The notes under the pieces are model-generated. The model worked only from the letters and a program-made list of their open reading frames with translations. It was not told the DNA's origin and did not search any database. A stretch of DNA of 9,947 bases from Betaproteobacteria bacterium. Its GTDB lineage: Bacteria; Pseudomonadota; Gammaproteobacteria; Burkholderiales; Casimicrobiaceae. The stretch spans positions 1 to 9,947 of the forward strand of contig JAAFHR010000093.1 in the NCBI GenBank assembly GCA_013298455.1. The letters are read 5' to 3'. Shown here piece after piece: positions 1 to 7,402 of the stretch (position 1 is its first letter; each line of letters opens with the position of its first letter). A program made the translations under genes and the position numbers.

Positions 1-305
1 CCTTTGCTGAGCCTTTCATGCCGTTTCCCTACGCGCAGTGGCTGGAGATGACCTTTGTGGGCGAAGACGTACGTGTGCATCCTGCACAGCTGGTGTCGTT
101 TGCCTGCCCGTGCTCGATTGAGCGCGTTTTGAATGCGTTGAAGCTGGTCGGACGTGATGAGCTTTTGCCGATTGCCGACGAAGAAGGCGAGATTCGTACG
201 CAATGTGAGTTTTGCGGCGCCCGCTACGTGGTGAGCCGATCACAGCTCTTGGCGCTCTTCACGCAGCCCGACGCGAGCGGCGATCAACCGAGAACGCTGC
301 ACTGA
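1..305 (+). CDS. hslO: Hsp33 redox-regulated chaperone, C-terminal part (5' end outside window)
   Basis: This is the C-terminal end of Hsp33, a cytoplasmic holdase chaperone that is switched on when oxidation releases its zinc and forms disulfides. The reading frame is open from the left edge (first full codon at 3) to TGA at 303-305. The ATG at 18 is an internal methionine, since the frame stays open upstream and the family is about 290 residues long. The zinc-switch signature is intact: a Cys-x-Cys pair (codons at 105 and 111) and a Cys-x-x-Cys pair (codons at 204 and 213), with 30 residues between the pairs, within the family's usual spacing. The context is typical: an arginine-containing helix after the first pair, then an acidic stretch and a Cys-Glu-Phe-Cys-Gly-x-x-Tyr segment. 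hslR begins 2 nt after the stop, so the two are almost certainly cotranscribed. The chaperone core lies outside the window. Confidence 0.93.
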   Translation, partial: FAEPFMPFPYAQWLEMTFVGEDVRVHPAQLVSFACPCSIERVLNALKLVGRDELLPIADEEGEIRTQCEFCGARYVVSRSQLLALFTQPDASGDQPRTLH

Positions 306-307
306 GT

Positions 308-736
308 ATGTCGCACGAAGCCTCTGCGGTTCGCATCGATAAATGGCTGTGGGCAGCGCGATTTTTCAAAACGCGAAGCCTCGCCACCGAAGCGATTGAT
401 GCGGGTCATGTGCGGCGAGCGACTGTTGGCTCAGTGAGCGGTGATCGCGTGAAACCTGCGCTGATACTGAAGCTCGGTGACGCGTTTACTGTGCAGCGCG
501 GTGACATGGTTCAAACGATCACAGTGACCGCACTCTCTGACCGACGCGGGTCAGCCACCGACGCCGCAAAGCTCTACCGCGAAACAGAAGAGAGCGTGAA
601 GGTGCGCCTCGATCAGCAGGCCGTGCGGCAGGCTAGCAATCAATTGATGCCAGTGATGCGCGGTCGGCCTACCAAACAAGATCGTCGAAAGTTAGCGGAG
701 CTATTTGCTAGCAACTACGGCGATCAACGTACGTAA
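308..736 (+). CDS. hslR: Hsp15, S4-domain ribosome-associated heat-shock protein
   Basis: The product is 142 residues and resembles Hsp15, a small S4-fold RNA-binding protein. In E. coli, Hsp15 binds stalled 50S subunits carrying nascent chains and helps recycle them. The N-terminal S4 domain covers about residues 8-75, with the hallmark start RIDKWLWAARFFKTRS and the following helix (residues about 25-33). A basic C-terminal tail contains GRPTKQDRRKL, the conserved end motif of Hsp15. An in-frame ATG at 212 would add 32 residues lying inside hslO. I chose ATG 308 because the S4 domain begins right after it, it sits 2 nt past the hslO stop, and the length then fits the family. No strong Shine-Dalgarno sequence is seen, so translation may be coupled to hslO. 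In E. coli the order is hslR then hslO; here it is reversed. Confidence 0.92.
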   Translation: MSHEASAVRIDKWLWAARFFKTRSLATEAIDAGHVRRATVGSVSGDRVKPALILKLGDAFTVQRGDMVQTITVTALSDRRGSATDAAKLYRETEESVKVRLDQQAVRQASNQLMPVMRGRPTKQDRRKLAELFASNYGDQRT

Positions 737-748
737 ACTCTAACGCCA

Positions 749-1627
749 ATGACCATGACACTACCCTTCACCGGTGAGCGTTTCACCACCGAATGCCTTG
801 GCGAAATGGTCTACGAGCATTGGCATCGTTACTTGATCGCGCGCGAGCAGGTTGCTGGAAAAGTGGTGCTTGATATCGCCAGCGGCGAGGGCTACGGCAG
901 CCACCTGCTCTCGGGTGTCGCGGCATCAGTTGTGGGGGTTGATGTATCGGCTGAAGCGGTGGCGCACGCCACCGACAAGTACTCAGCGAACAACTTGCGC
1001 TACATCGCCGCGAGCTGCACCCAGATTCCGCTCGAAAGCCAGAGTTTTGACGTGATCGTGTCGTTCGAAATGATCGAGCACATTCATGAGCAGGCGGCGT
1101 TTCTTGCTGAGGTGAAGCGCTTGCTGAAGCCCAGCGGCTTGTTCATCGTCTCGTCGCCCAATCGCCCCGAGTACAGCGAAAAAACCGGCTACAACAACGA
1201 ATTTCACGTCAAAGAGCTGGATCGGGTAGAGCTCAAGGCGCTGCTGGATGTGCATTGGAGTTCGCAGAAGTGGTTTGCGCAACGTGCTGCGTTTCACTCG
1301 ATCTTGTGGCCGCTCGACGCGCCTGCGGATTCGGCACGAGCGTTGGCGCCTGATGGCAGCAGCGCCTACCCAGCCGAGGTGTATTTCATCGTGATGTGCT
1401 CGTCAAATGCATCGGTGGTGACGTCGCTTCCAAGCCCGCTGACTCTCGTGGCGGATCGCGAAAATTCGGTGTACGCAGAGTGGTCTCGCACCTACAAGGA
1501 AAACGCGGCGTTGCACGTAGAGATTGCGGCGCTCAAAGCGAGCGTTGCGGCGGCTCAAGCTCCAGCGCTGCCCGCTCCTGAGCGATCTTGGTGGGTGCGC
1601 TGGCTGAGCCGCGTTACGGGCCAATGA
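749..1627 (+). CDS. Class I SAM-dependent methyltransferase with C-terminal coiled coil
   Basis: The product is a 292-residue Rossmann-fold methyltransferase of the Methyltransf_11 type. Motif I is VLDIASGEGYGS (about residues 40-51). An acidic residue that would bind the SAM ribose lies in VVGVDVS (Asp65), and the post-motif FDVIVSFEMIEHI is at about 100-112. The LLKPSGLFIVSSPN strand-helix follows. The N-terminus (FTGERF, then EMVYEHWHRYL) resembles methyltransferases found beside surface-polysaccharide glycosyltransferases. After about residue 235 the enzyme fold ends. A short helix rich in Glu, Ala and Leu (about 241-270) could form a coiled coil, and the chain ends in a Trp-rich amphipathic tail (SWWVRWLSRV). 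The start is 12 nt after hslR, with no clear ribosome site. Its stop overlaps the glycosyltransferase start (ATGA). I infer a sugar or glycan methyltransferase; the substrate cannot be read from sequence. Confidence 0.88.
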   Translation: MTMTLPFTGERFTTECLGEMVYEHWHRYLIAREQVAGKVVLDIASGEGYGSHLLSGVAASVVGVDVSAEAVAHATDKYSANNLRYIAASCTQIPLESQSFDVIVSFEMIEHIHEQAAFLAEVKRLLKPSGLFIVSSPNRPEYSEKTGYNNEFHVKELDRVELKALLDVHWSSQKWFAQRAAFHSILWPLDAPADSARALAPDGSSAYPAEVYFIVMCSSNASVVTSLPSPLTLVADRENSVYAEWSRTYKENAALHVEIAALKASVAAAQAPALPAPERSWWVRWLSRVTGQ

Positions 1628-4600
1628 GTGAAGCACCGAGCCGCTTGATCGAATCGCTGCATCGCGTTGGCGCGAAGGGTCGCGCTCGTTTGCTATTTGT
1701 CTCGCATGGTTGGGGCGGCGGGGTTGAACGGCATGTGAGCGAATTGATTGCGTCGCTGCTGCCGCAACTCGATGTCATGCTGCTCCGCTCGATGCCGCAG
1801 GGCCGTGCTCAATTGAGTTGGCATACGAACGAAGGCACAACGCCACTCACTACAGCTCACCCCGGCGACATGAGCGCCGAGCTCGATGCGCCAACGGTTA
1901 ACACCTTGCCGCGCTGGATCGCTGCGTTGACGCCACTGAATTTTTCGCGGGCACACTTGCACCATGTCGATGGTTGGTCGCGCGAGGTGCTCGATCTGCT
2001 AGAAGCGCTGGGTGTCCCCCTCGACGTTACGCTGCATGATTATTTCGTTTTGACGCCGCGCTATCACGTGTTGGATGAATTGCCTGCGTCGGCGGCAGAC
2101 CCTGTTGCTCCGAACGCAAAATGGGGCATCACTGAGTCGGCATGGCGCGAGCGGTTCGATCAGTTTTTGCGACGTTGTGAGCGCATCATCGCGCCCTCAG
2201 AGGATGTTGCGAATCGGGTGATGCGCTATACGCCGGGCTTGAAGATTGTGGTGTGGCCGCACTTCGAGTCAGCGGTCATCATCCCATCTACGGTGAAGGT
2301 GGCCTTGCTCGGTGCGCTGTCGGTAGAAAAGGGGCTTCGCGTGATGGAAGCGGTGGTGAGCCAAGCGCTGCAAAGTGCACCGCAGCTGACCGTGCGCTTG
2401 ATTGGTCATGCGGCTGAGCCGCTGCCATTGGGCGTGACGGCAACGGGCAGTTACCGCGATGAAGCGCTGGGTCGCCACCTGGCCGATGAGCGCGCTGATG
2501 TACTCTGGTTTCCGGCGCAGGTGGCCGAAACGTTTTCCTACACCATGAGTGCAGCGATGGCGACGGGTTTGCCGATCGTTGCGAGCGCTGTCGGGGCACT
2601 ACCCGAGCGACTTGGTGGTTACCCACGCGCGACATTGCTTCCCCCCGATGCGACGGCAACGGCGTGGATTGACGCGCTGCTCGCAAGTGCGAACACAGGC
2701 CCCGCACGTTCGGAGTCGCGCACCGTGCCGCGAGTTGAGCTTCGCGACTATCTGAGTCATTACACCGCGCCGCTCGTTGCCTCATCGCACGGCAAAGCAA
2801 ACGCGAACGCGTCAATACTGATTGACCTATTGGCGCTCCCGCTGCCGAAACTCCCCGTGAAGCATCGCGCCGTGCTCGATTTGTTTCGAGTGGGTGTGCA
2901 CGGCGGTCATGGCGAATCGCTGCGTGAAGTTGAGCACCGGCTTGAGGCACTGCCAAAGGGCGAGGCGTTTTTTGTAGGGGCGTCTGAGGTCGTTGCGCTC
3001 GAAACTTCGTTGGTGCAATCGCAGCTCGCTCACCAAGCCGACGTAGAACGCTACCAAGCGTTGGGCGTCGAAGCGACGGCGCACATTGAGCATCTTGAGG
3101 AAACCCGTGCGGCCCTGACTGACGCGCTCGATTCGCTAAACGCCGAGCACGGGCAGCTCGCTAAGCATTACCAGCAATTGCAAGATCATCATCAGCAAAT
3201 CCTCGCGAGTCGGTCATGGCAGCTCACGCGTCCGCTACGGGTGGCCGCGCGAGCGTCTAGGCGTCTGGTGTCTATCTCGAAGCATGCCACGCACTTGGCA
3301 TTGCACTCACCTGACCTGGCGGCACGGCTGCTGCGACTTTACCGACGAGGCGGCCTGCGCGGTCTCTGGGCACGATCACTCGTTGAGTTTCGTCGCGCGG
3401 AACCCGCTGCATCAGCAGACGAAAAAGTGACTCATGCGATGCTCACCGCAGCGGCTGAGATTGCAGATTTAGTGGTGTCGAGCTCGGCCGCGCCCGTCGT
3501 GTCAATCGTGATTCCAGTCTATGGGCAGCATCGCACCACCTTCGCCTGCATCAAAAGCATCGCAGAACACCCACCGAAACTCGCCTTCGAAATCGTTATT
3601 GGTGACGACGCATCGCCCGAGCCCGCAGCCACTGCGTTGGCGCAAGTCAAAGGTATCCACATCATTCGCCATGCTTCCAATCTTGGTTTCATTGGCAATG
3701 TGAACACCACGGTTGGCGCAGCCCGGGGGCAGTGGTTGGTAATTCTCAACAACGACACCATCGTCACGCCCGGTGCTATTGATGCGCTCATCGAGATCTT
3801 TGCCCAGCATCGCAACGTCGGCATGGTGGGCGCGAAGCTCTTAAACCGGGATGGCAGCTTGCAAGAGGCGGGCGGCATCATTTGGCGCGATGGGTCGGGA
3901 TGGAATTGGGGCCGCAACGAGCGAGCGAGCGACCCACGTTTCAACTTCGTTCGAGACGTTGACTACTGCTCGGGCGCAGCGCTGGCGATTGAGCGTGCGC
4001 TGTTTGCGGAGATGGGTGGTTTCGATACGCACTTTGCACCCGCGTACTACGAAGACACTGATCTGGCGTTTCGTTTGCGAGCGCGGGGTCTGCGGGTGCT
4101 CTACCAACCCGCTAGCGAAATTTTGCATCTAGAGGGCGTGAGCCACGGCCGAGACGAGTCGGTGGGTGTGAAAGCGTACCAAGCGGTCAATGCGAAAAAG
4201 TTTTTTGAGCGCTGGGCGGAGACGCTTGCGACGCATCGCGCCAACGGCGAGCAACCCGAGCTCGAAGCGCATCGCAGCACGCGCGGCAATGTGTTGGTGA
4301 TCGAAGCGTGCATGGTCACGCCCGACCAAGACTCTGGTTCGGTACGAATGCTGCACTTACTCGATATTCTTCGCGCTGAGGGCCATCACGTAACCTTCGT
4401 TGCCGACAATCTTGAGTACCGTGATCGCTACGGCGCAGCCCTCGAAGCGCATGGCATCGAGGTGCTCCACGGCACGTGGGCGGGTAGCGTTAAGCGAGTG
4501 CTGTCGCAGCGGGGCAGAACGCTCGACGCGGTCATCGTTTGTCGTCACTACATCGCCAGCAAACACATTGCCGATGTGCGTCGTTTTGCGCCTCAGGCAC

Positions 4601-5379
4601 GTTTAATTTTTGACACAGTTGATTTGCATTTCCTGCGCGAAGAGCGTGAAGCGGCACTCTTGGGGAACGCTGGTTTGCAGCGTGGTGCCGCCAGCACGCG
4701 CGCCAAGGAATTAGCGGTCATCGCCCATGTTGATGTGACGATTGTGGTGTCGCAGGTTGAATTGGAATTGCTGAAATCCATCGCGCCGCAAGCGAAAGTT
4801 GAGATCGTTTCTAACATTCATCAACCGGCATCGCACGTTGCGGGTTTTGCTGATCGCAATGGCATTTTGTTTGTGGGCGGATTTCGCCATCCGCCCAATG
4901 TAGACGCGGTTCGTTGGTTCGCCACAGAGGTGGTGCCGCTACTTCGTCAACGTTTGCCGGGCGTGAAAACGACTATTGTGGGCAGCAACATGGTTGATGA
5001 AGTGTTGGCGCTGCAGAGCGGTGATGTTGATGTGGTGGGCTTTGTGCCGTCAACCGAGCCCTATCTGAATCAGGCGCGCGTATCGATTGCACCGCTTCGC
5101 TACGGCGCTGGCGTGAAAGGCAAAGTCAATGAGGCGATGAGCCACGGCTTACCCGTGGTGGCAACACCGTGCGCCGTTGAGGGTATGCACGTTCAGGTGG
5201 GTGAAGATGTTTTGGTGGCCGAGTCGGCAGAGGATTTCGCAGCGGCGATTGAGCGGCTTTACAACGATTCAAACCTGTGGCAGCGCGTGTCCGATGCCGG
5301 TCGGCAGAATGTGGCGAAGCACTTCTCCGCTGAAACGGTGACGCCGGTGATTCGACGTGTGATGGGCGGCAACGTTTAA
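1624..5379 (+). CDS. Three-domain glycosyltransferase (GT4-like / coiled coil / GT2 / GT4-like)
   Basis: The product is 1251 residues. Domain 1 (about 20-400) is GT4-like: LLFVSHGWGGGVERH at 23-37, a second Rossmann half from about 225, and ETFSYTMSAAMATGLP from Glu302. Residues about 455-530 are a heptad-like coiled coil ending in SRSWQLTRPLR, a motif I recall from multidomain surface-glycan glycosyltransferases, followed by an Arg-rich linker. Domain 2 (about 622-860) is a GT2 (GT-A) transferase: VVSIVIPVYG from 625, Asp661-Asp662, NND at 709-711 and EDTD at 810-813 with the likely catalytic base. Domain 3 (about 888-1251) is GT4-like: FVGGFRHPPNVDAV from about 1082 and GAGVKGKVNEAMSHGLPVVA from 1161. 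No signal peptide or membrane span is seen, so it probably acts at the cytoplasmic membrane face on lipid-linked glycan. ATG 1624 is preferred over in-frame ATG 1588 because it forms an ATGA overlap with the methyltransferase stop. Acceptor and sugars are unknown. Confidence 0.9.
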   Translation: MSEAPSRLIESLHRVGAKGRARLLFVSHGWGGGVERHVSELIASLLPQLDVMLLRSMPQGRAQLSWHTNEGTTPLTTAHPGDMSAELDAPTVNTLPRWIAALTPLNFSRAHLHHVDGWSREVLDLLEALGVPLDVTLHDYFVLTPRYHVLDELPASAADPVAPNAKWGITESAWRERFDQFLRRCERIIAPSEDVANRVMRYTPGLKIVVWPHFESAVIIPSTVKVALLGALSVEKGLRVMEAVVSQALQSAPQLTVRLIGHAAEPLPLGVTATGSYRDEALGRHLADERADVLWFPAQVAETFSYTMSAAMATGLPIVASAVGALPERLGGYPRATLLPPDATATAWIDALLASANTGPARSESRTVPRVELRDYLSHYTAPLVASSHGKANANASILIDLLALPLPKLPVKHRAVLDLFRVGVHGGHGESLREVEHRLEALPKGEAFFVGASEVVALETSLVQSQLAHQADVERYQALGVEATAHIEHLEETRAALTDALDSLNAEHGQLAKHYQQLQDHHQQILASRSWQLTRPLRVAARASRRLVSISKHATHLALHSPDLAARLLRLYRRGGLRGLWARSLVEFRRAEPAASADEKVTHAMLTAAAEIADLVVSSSAAPVVSIVIPVYGQHRTTFACIKSIAEHPPKLAFEIVIGDDASPEPAATALAQVKGIHIIRHASNLGFIGNVNTTVGAARGQWLVILNNDTIVTPGAIDALIEIFAQHRNVGMVGAKLLNRDGSLQEAGGIIWRDGSGWNWGRNERASDPRFNFVRDVDYCSGAALAIERALFAEMGGFDTHFAPAYYEDTDLAFRLRARGLRVLYQPASEILHLEGVSHGRDESVGVKAYQAVNAKKFFERWAETLATHRANGEQPELEAHRSTRGNVLVIEACMVTPDQDSGSVRMLHLLDILRAEGHHVTFVADNLEYRDRYGAALEAHGIEVLHGTWAGSVKRVLSQRGRTLDAVIVCRHYIASKHIADVRRFAPQARLIFDTVDLHFLREEREAALLGNAGLQRGAASTRAKELAVIAHVDVTIVVSQVELELLKSIAPQAKVEIVSNIHQPASHVAGFADRNGILFVGGFRHPPNVDAVRWFATEVVPLLRQRLPGVKTTIVGSNMVDEVLALQSGDVDVVGFVPSTEPYLNQARVSIAPLRYGAGVKGKVNEAMSHGLPVVATPCAVEGMHVQVGEDVLVAESAEDFAAAIERLYNDSNLWQRVSDAGRQNVAKHFSAETVTPVIRRVMGGNV

Positions 5380-5440
5380 CGTGAAACGACGCGAATTGTG
5401 AACGGCGTTTGGCCAGCGATTTCACAGCCATTTCGCAGCT

Positions 5441-5480
5441 GTGGATTGAAATCTGTGTTCATCGGTGTAATCTGTGGCAA
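5441..5480. repeat. Dispersed ATCTGTG-type short repeat, single copy
   Basis: The segment contains AAATCTGTG, then TTCATCGGTG, then TAATCTGTGGCAAAA, with a roughly 10-nt period. It closely resembles the arm at 9501-9533 (TTCATCTGTG, CAATCTGTG, AATCTGTGGCTAAAA). The two loci are 4 kb apart and both intergenic, so this is a dispersed family rather than chance. The upstream 5421-5440 (TTCACAGCCATTTCGCAGCT) may be a degraded opposite arm. I recall similar ATCTGYG repeats from intergenic regions of many bacterial genomes, but I have not checked this. Confidence 0.7.
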
Positions 5481-5500
5481 AAGAACGCCGGTCGACCGAC
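5478..5500 (-). terminator. Possible weak intrinsic terminator for the minus-strand small ORF
   Basis: Read on the minus strand, GTCGG-TCGA-CCGGC can form a 5-bp stem (one G-T pair) with a 4-nt loop, followed by GTTCTTTTG. The stem is short and the T-run is interrupted. It lies about 40 nt after the stop of the small ORF at 5542, a sensible place. It may be no more than a palindromic SalI-type site. Confidence 0.25.
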
Positions 5501-5541
5501 TGAAGCCTTCAAAGGTTAAAGCGGCACACGGGTAGCAGCAC

Positions 5542-5676
5542 TCAACAAAACTTCGCCACCCAATTCACCAGCAAATCAATCTGCCCATAGCTCGCCCCGA
5601 CGAGCGCGAGCACGCCTAGCGCTGCGATCCATCGGAGCGCTGTGAGCCAAGTTCGTTTCGAGTTGGGCAAGTCCAT
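5542..5676 (-). CDS. Putative 44-residue single-span membrane protein
   Basis: A minus-strand ORF runs from ATG (5676-5674) to TGA (5544-5542). It encodes a short basic N-terminus (MDLPNSKRTWLTALRW), one hydrophobic helix (IAALGVLALVGASYG, about residues 17-31), and a short tail QIDLLVNWVAKFC ending in Cys. Positive charges before the span suggest the N-terminus faces the cytoplasm. Third codon positions are mostly G or C, as in the neighbouring genes, and an in-frame stop lies two codons upstream of the ATG, so the start is well bounded. A weak GAG sits 4-5 nt before the start. It is divergent from the acyl-CoA synthetase gene, with only 32 nt between the two starts, which leaves little room for two promoters and is the main argument against it. 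I do not recognise the family. Confidence 0.5.
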   Translation of the reverse strand: MDLPNSKRTWLTALRWIAALGVLALVGASYGQIDLLVNWVAKFC

Positions 5677-5708
5677 CGCTCAATTTTAAGGCAGCTACAC
5701 TCCTCGCC

Positions 5709-7376
5709 ATGGATGCGTATCTTCAACACCAACAGGCGTGGCGCTGGCAAGTGCCGGAACTTTTCAACGTCGGTGCAGCGTGCCTACGTGCCGCTGCAAC
5801 CTCAGAGACACGTGACCGTACCGCGATCATTTGGGAAGACGAAAGCGGTGCATCTGCCACGATCTCCTATGCAGCGCTTCAGCGATGCGCCAATCAATTC
5901 GCCAACGTTTTACGAACGCTCGGCGTGTCGGCAGGAGAGCGTGTTGCGATTTGTTTGCCGCAGCGCATCGAAACGGCCATCGCGCATTTGGCGATCTATC
6001 AGCTCGGCGCGGTTGCGGTGCCGCTCACTGTGCTCTTTGGTGCGGACGCGATTGAATATCGATTGAGCAACGCCGAATGTGTTGCGGCTATTTGCGATGA
6101 TGCATCGCTCGCCAATGTGCAGCGTGTTCGCGGCGCGCTGCCAAAGCTCAAGCACGTTATCTCCTGCGCAGGTGCTATTGCAGCGACCGATGCGCTCGAT
6201 TGGAATTCGCTGATGGTTGACGCGAGCGACGCGTTCACACCCATTCAAACGCTTGCCGACGACCCCGCACTCATCATCTACACGAGTGGCACCACCGGCC
6301 CGCCCAAGGGCGCTTTGATTCCGCATCGAGCGATGCTCGGCAACTGGTCGGGCTTTTTGTATTCGCACAATCTACTGCCGGAGACGCTACCGGCGAAAGG
6401 CGAGCCGTTTGTGTTTTGGTCGCCCGCTGATTGGGCGTGGACCGGTGGCCTGTGGGACGCGCTGCTGCCGACGCTCTTTGGCGGCGGCACGATCGTTGGC
6501 TACCGTGGTCGCTTCGATCCAAAGCGAGCGTTTGAGTTGATGGAAAAGCATCGCGTGGTCAGCACGTTTCTCTTTCCTACCGCGCTCAAAATGATGATGA
6601 AGGCCTATCCTTCGCCGCGCGATCATTTCAAGCTTAATCTGCAATCGATCATGAGCGCGGGTGAAAGCGTTGGGCAAACGGTGTTTGATTGGTCGCAGCA
6701 AGCGCTGGGTGTAACGCTCAACGAAATGTTTGGCCAAACCGAGCTCAACTATGTCGTTGGCAATTGCAGCGCGCTCTGGCCCGCCAAATCGGGCAGCATG
6801 GGGCGCGGCTACCCGGGGCATCAAGTCACGATCATCGACGACGACGGCAACCCACTCAACGCCGGAGAAACAGGCGACGTTGCGGTGCATCGCTACGACG
6901 TTCACGGCGATCTCGATCCCGTGTTTTTTCTCGGCTACCTTGGCAACGCTGCGGGCACGGCCGCCAAGTATTCGGGCGATTGGTGCCGCACCGGGGACAT
7001 GGCGCGGCTCGATGCGGACGGCTACCTTTGGTACGAAGGCCGCAGCGACGACGTAATCAAAAGCGCAGGCTACCGAATTGGCCCGGCAGAGGTGGAGAGC
7101 TGCCTCATTCAACACCCCGCCGTCGCCATGGCCGCCGTCATCGGCAAACCTGACGAAGAGCGCGGCGCAATCGTCAAAGCGTTTATCGTGCTCGCAGCGA
7201 ATGTTGAAGGCAACGACGCTTTGCGCCAAGACTTAGCGCAACACGTTCGCGGCAAACTCGCGCCCTACGAATACCCGAAAGAAATCGAATTCGTGACCGA
7301 GTTGCCGATGACGACGACGGGTAAGTTGCAACGTAAGGTGTTGCGAGAGCGGGAAATCAGCCGCGCTCCCTCTTAG
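5709..7376 (+). CDS. AMP-forming acyl-CoA synthetase (medium-chain/ACSM-like)
   Basis: The product is 555 residues and belongs to the ANL superfamily. It would activate a carboxylic acid with ATP to an acyl-adenylate and then transfer the acyl group to CoA. The core motifs are present: the A3 phosphate loop YTSGTTGPPKG (191-201), A5 FGQTE (341-345), the TGD motif with Asp430, the hinge region GRSDDVIKSAGYRIGPAEVE from about 444, and the A10 lysine in TTTGKLQRK (Lys539). Where acetyl-CoA synthetases have Trp-Trp-Gln-Thr-Glu, this protein has Phe-Gly-Gln-Thr-Glu. The acyl-pocket Trp is therefore replaced by Gly342, which suggests a longer or bulkier acid than acetate. The exact substrate is unknown. 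No good Shine-Dalgarno precedes the ATG (AAGG lies about 17 nt upstream), and a very weak sigma70-like pair (TTGGGC at 5663, TTTAAG at 5685) may give a short leader. It appears monocistronic, with convergent genes downstream. Confidence 0.92.
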   Translation: MDAYLQHQQAWRWQVPELFNVGAACLRAAATSETRDRTAIIWEDESGASATISYAALQRCANQFANVLRTLGVSAGERVAICLPQRIETAIAHLAIYQLGAVAVPLTVLFGADAIEYRLSNAECVAAICDDASLANVQRVRGALPKLKHVISCAGAIAATDALDWNSLMVDASDAFTPIQTLADDPALIIYTSGTTGPPKGALIPHRAMLGNWSGFLYSHNLLPETLPAKGEPFVFWSPADWAWTGGLWDALLPTLFGGGTIVGYRGRFDPKRAFELMEKHRVVSTFLFPTALKMMMKAYPSPRDHFKLNLQSIMSAGESVGQTVFDWSQQALGVTLNEMFGQTELNYVVGNCSALWPAKSGSMGRGYPGHQVTIIDDDGNPLNAGETGDVAVHRYDVHGDLDPVFFLGYLGNAAGTAAKYSGDWCRTGDMARLDADGYLWYEGRSDDVIKSAGYRIGPAEVESCLIQHPAVAMAAVIGKPDEERGAIVKAFIVLAANVEGNDALRQDLAQHVRGKLAPYEYPKEIEFVTELPMTTTGKLQRKVLREREISRAPS

Positions 7377-7402
7377 CCGCATGCCTTGGCAGGCCAGAAC
7401 CG

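Larger units (their letters stand above)
5380..5541. other. Intergenic stretch after the glycosyltransferase gene
   Basis: No supported gene lies here. The stretch holds one copy of the ATCTGTG-type repeat (5441-5480) and a short palindrome (around 5487-5500) that may be a terminator for the minus-strand small ORF. I see no convincing intrinsic terminator for the plus-strand operon that ends at 5379. Confidence 0.6.

Noticed and set aside
723..735. CGTACGT palindrome at the end of hslR, like the LexA-box core
   Set aside because: It lacks the CTG...CAG flanks and lies inside a coding region; chance occurrence.
1588..1623. Upstream in-frame ATG for the glycosyltransferase
   Set aside because: It would overlap the methyltransferase by 40 nt; the ATGA overlap at 1624 is the usual coupled arrangement.
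2288..2956. Minus-strand 222-codon ORF
   Set aside because: Antisense to the glycosyltransferase N-terminal domain; Arg/Ala/Pro-rich low-complexity translation typical of a shadow frame.
6387..7229. Minus-strand 280-codon ORF
   Set aside because: Antisense to the acyl-CoA synthetase core motifs, with no domain; a by-product of G/C-rich third positions.
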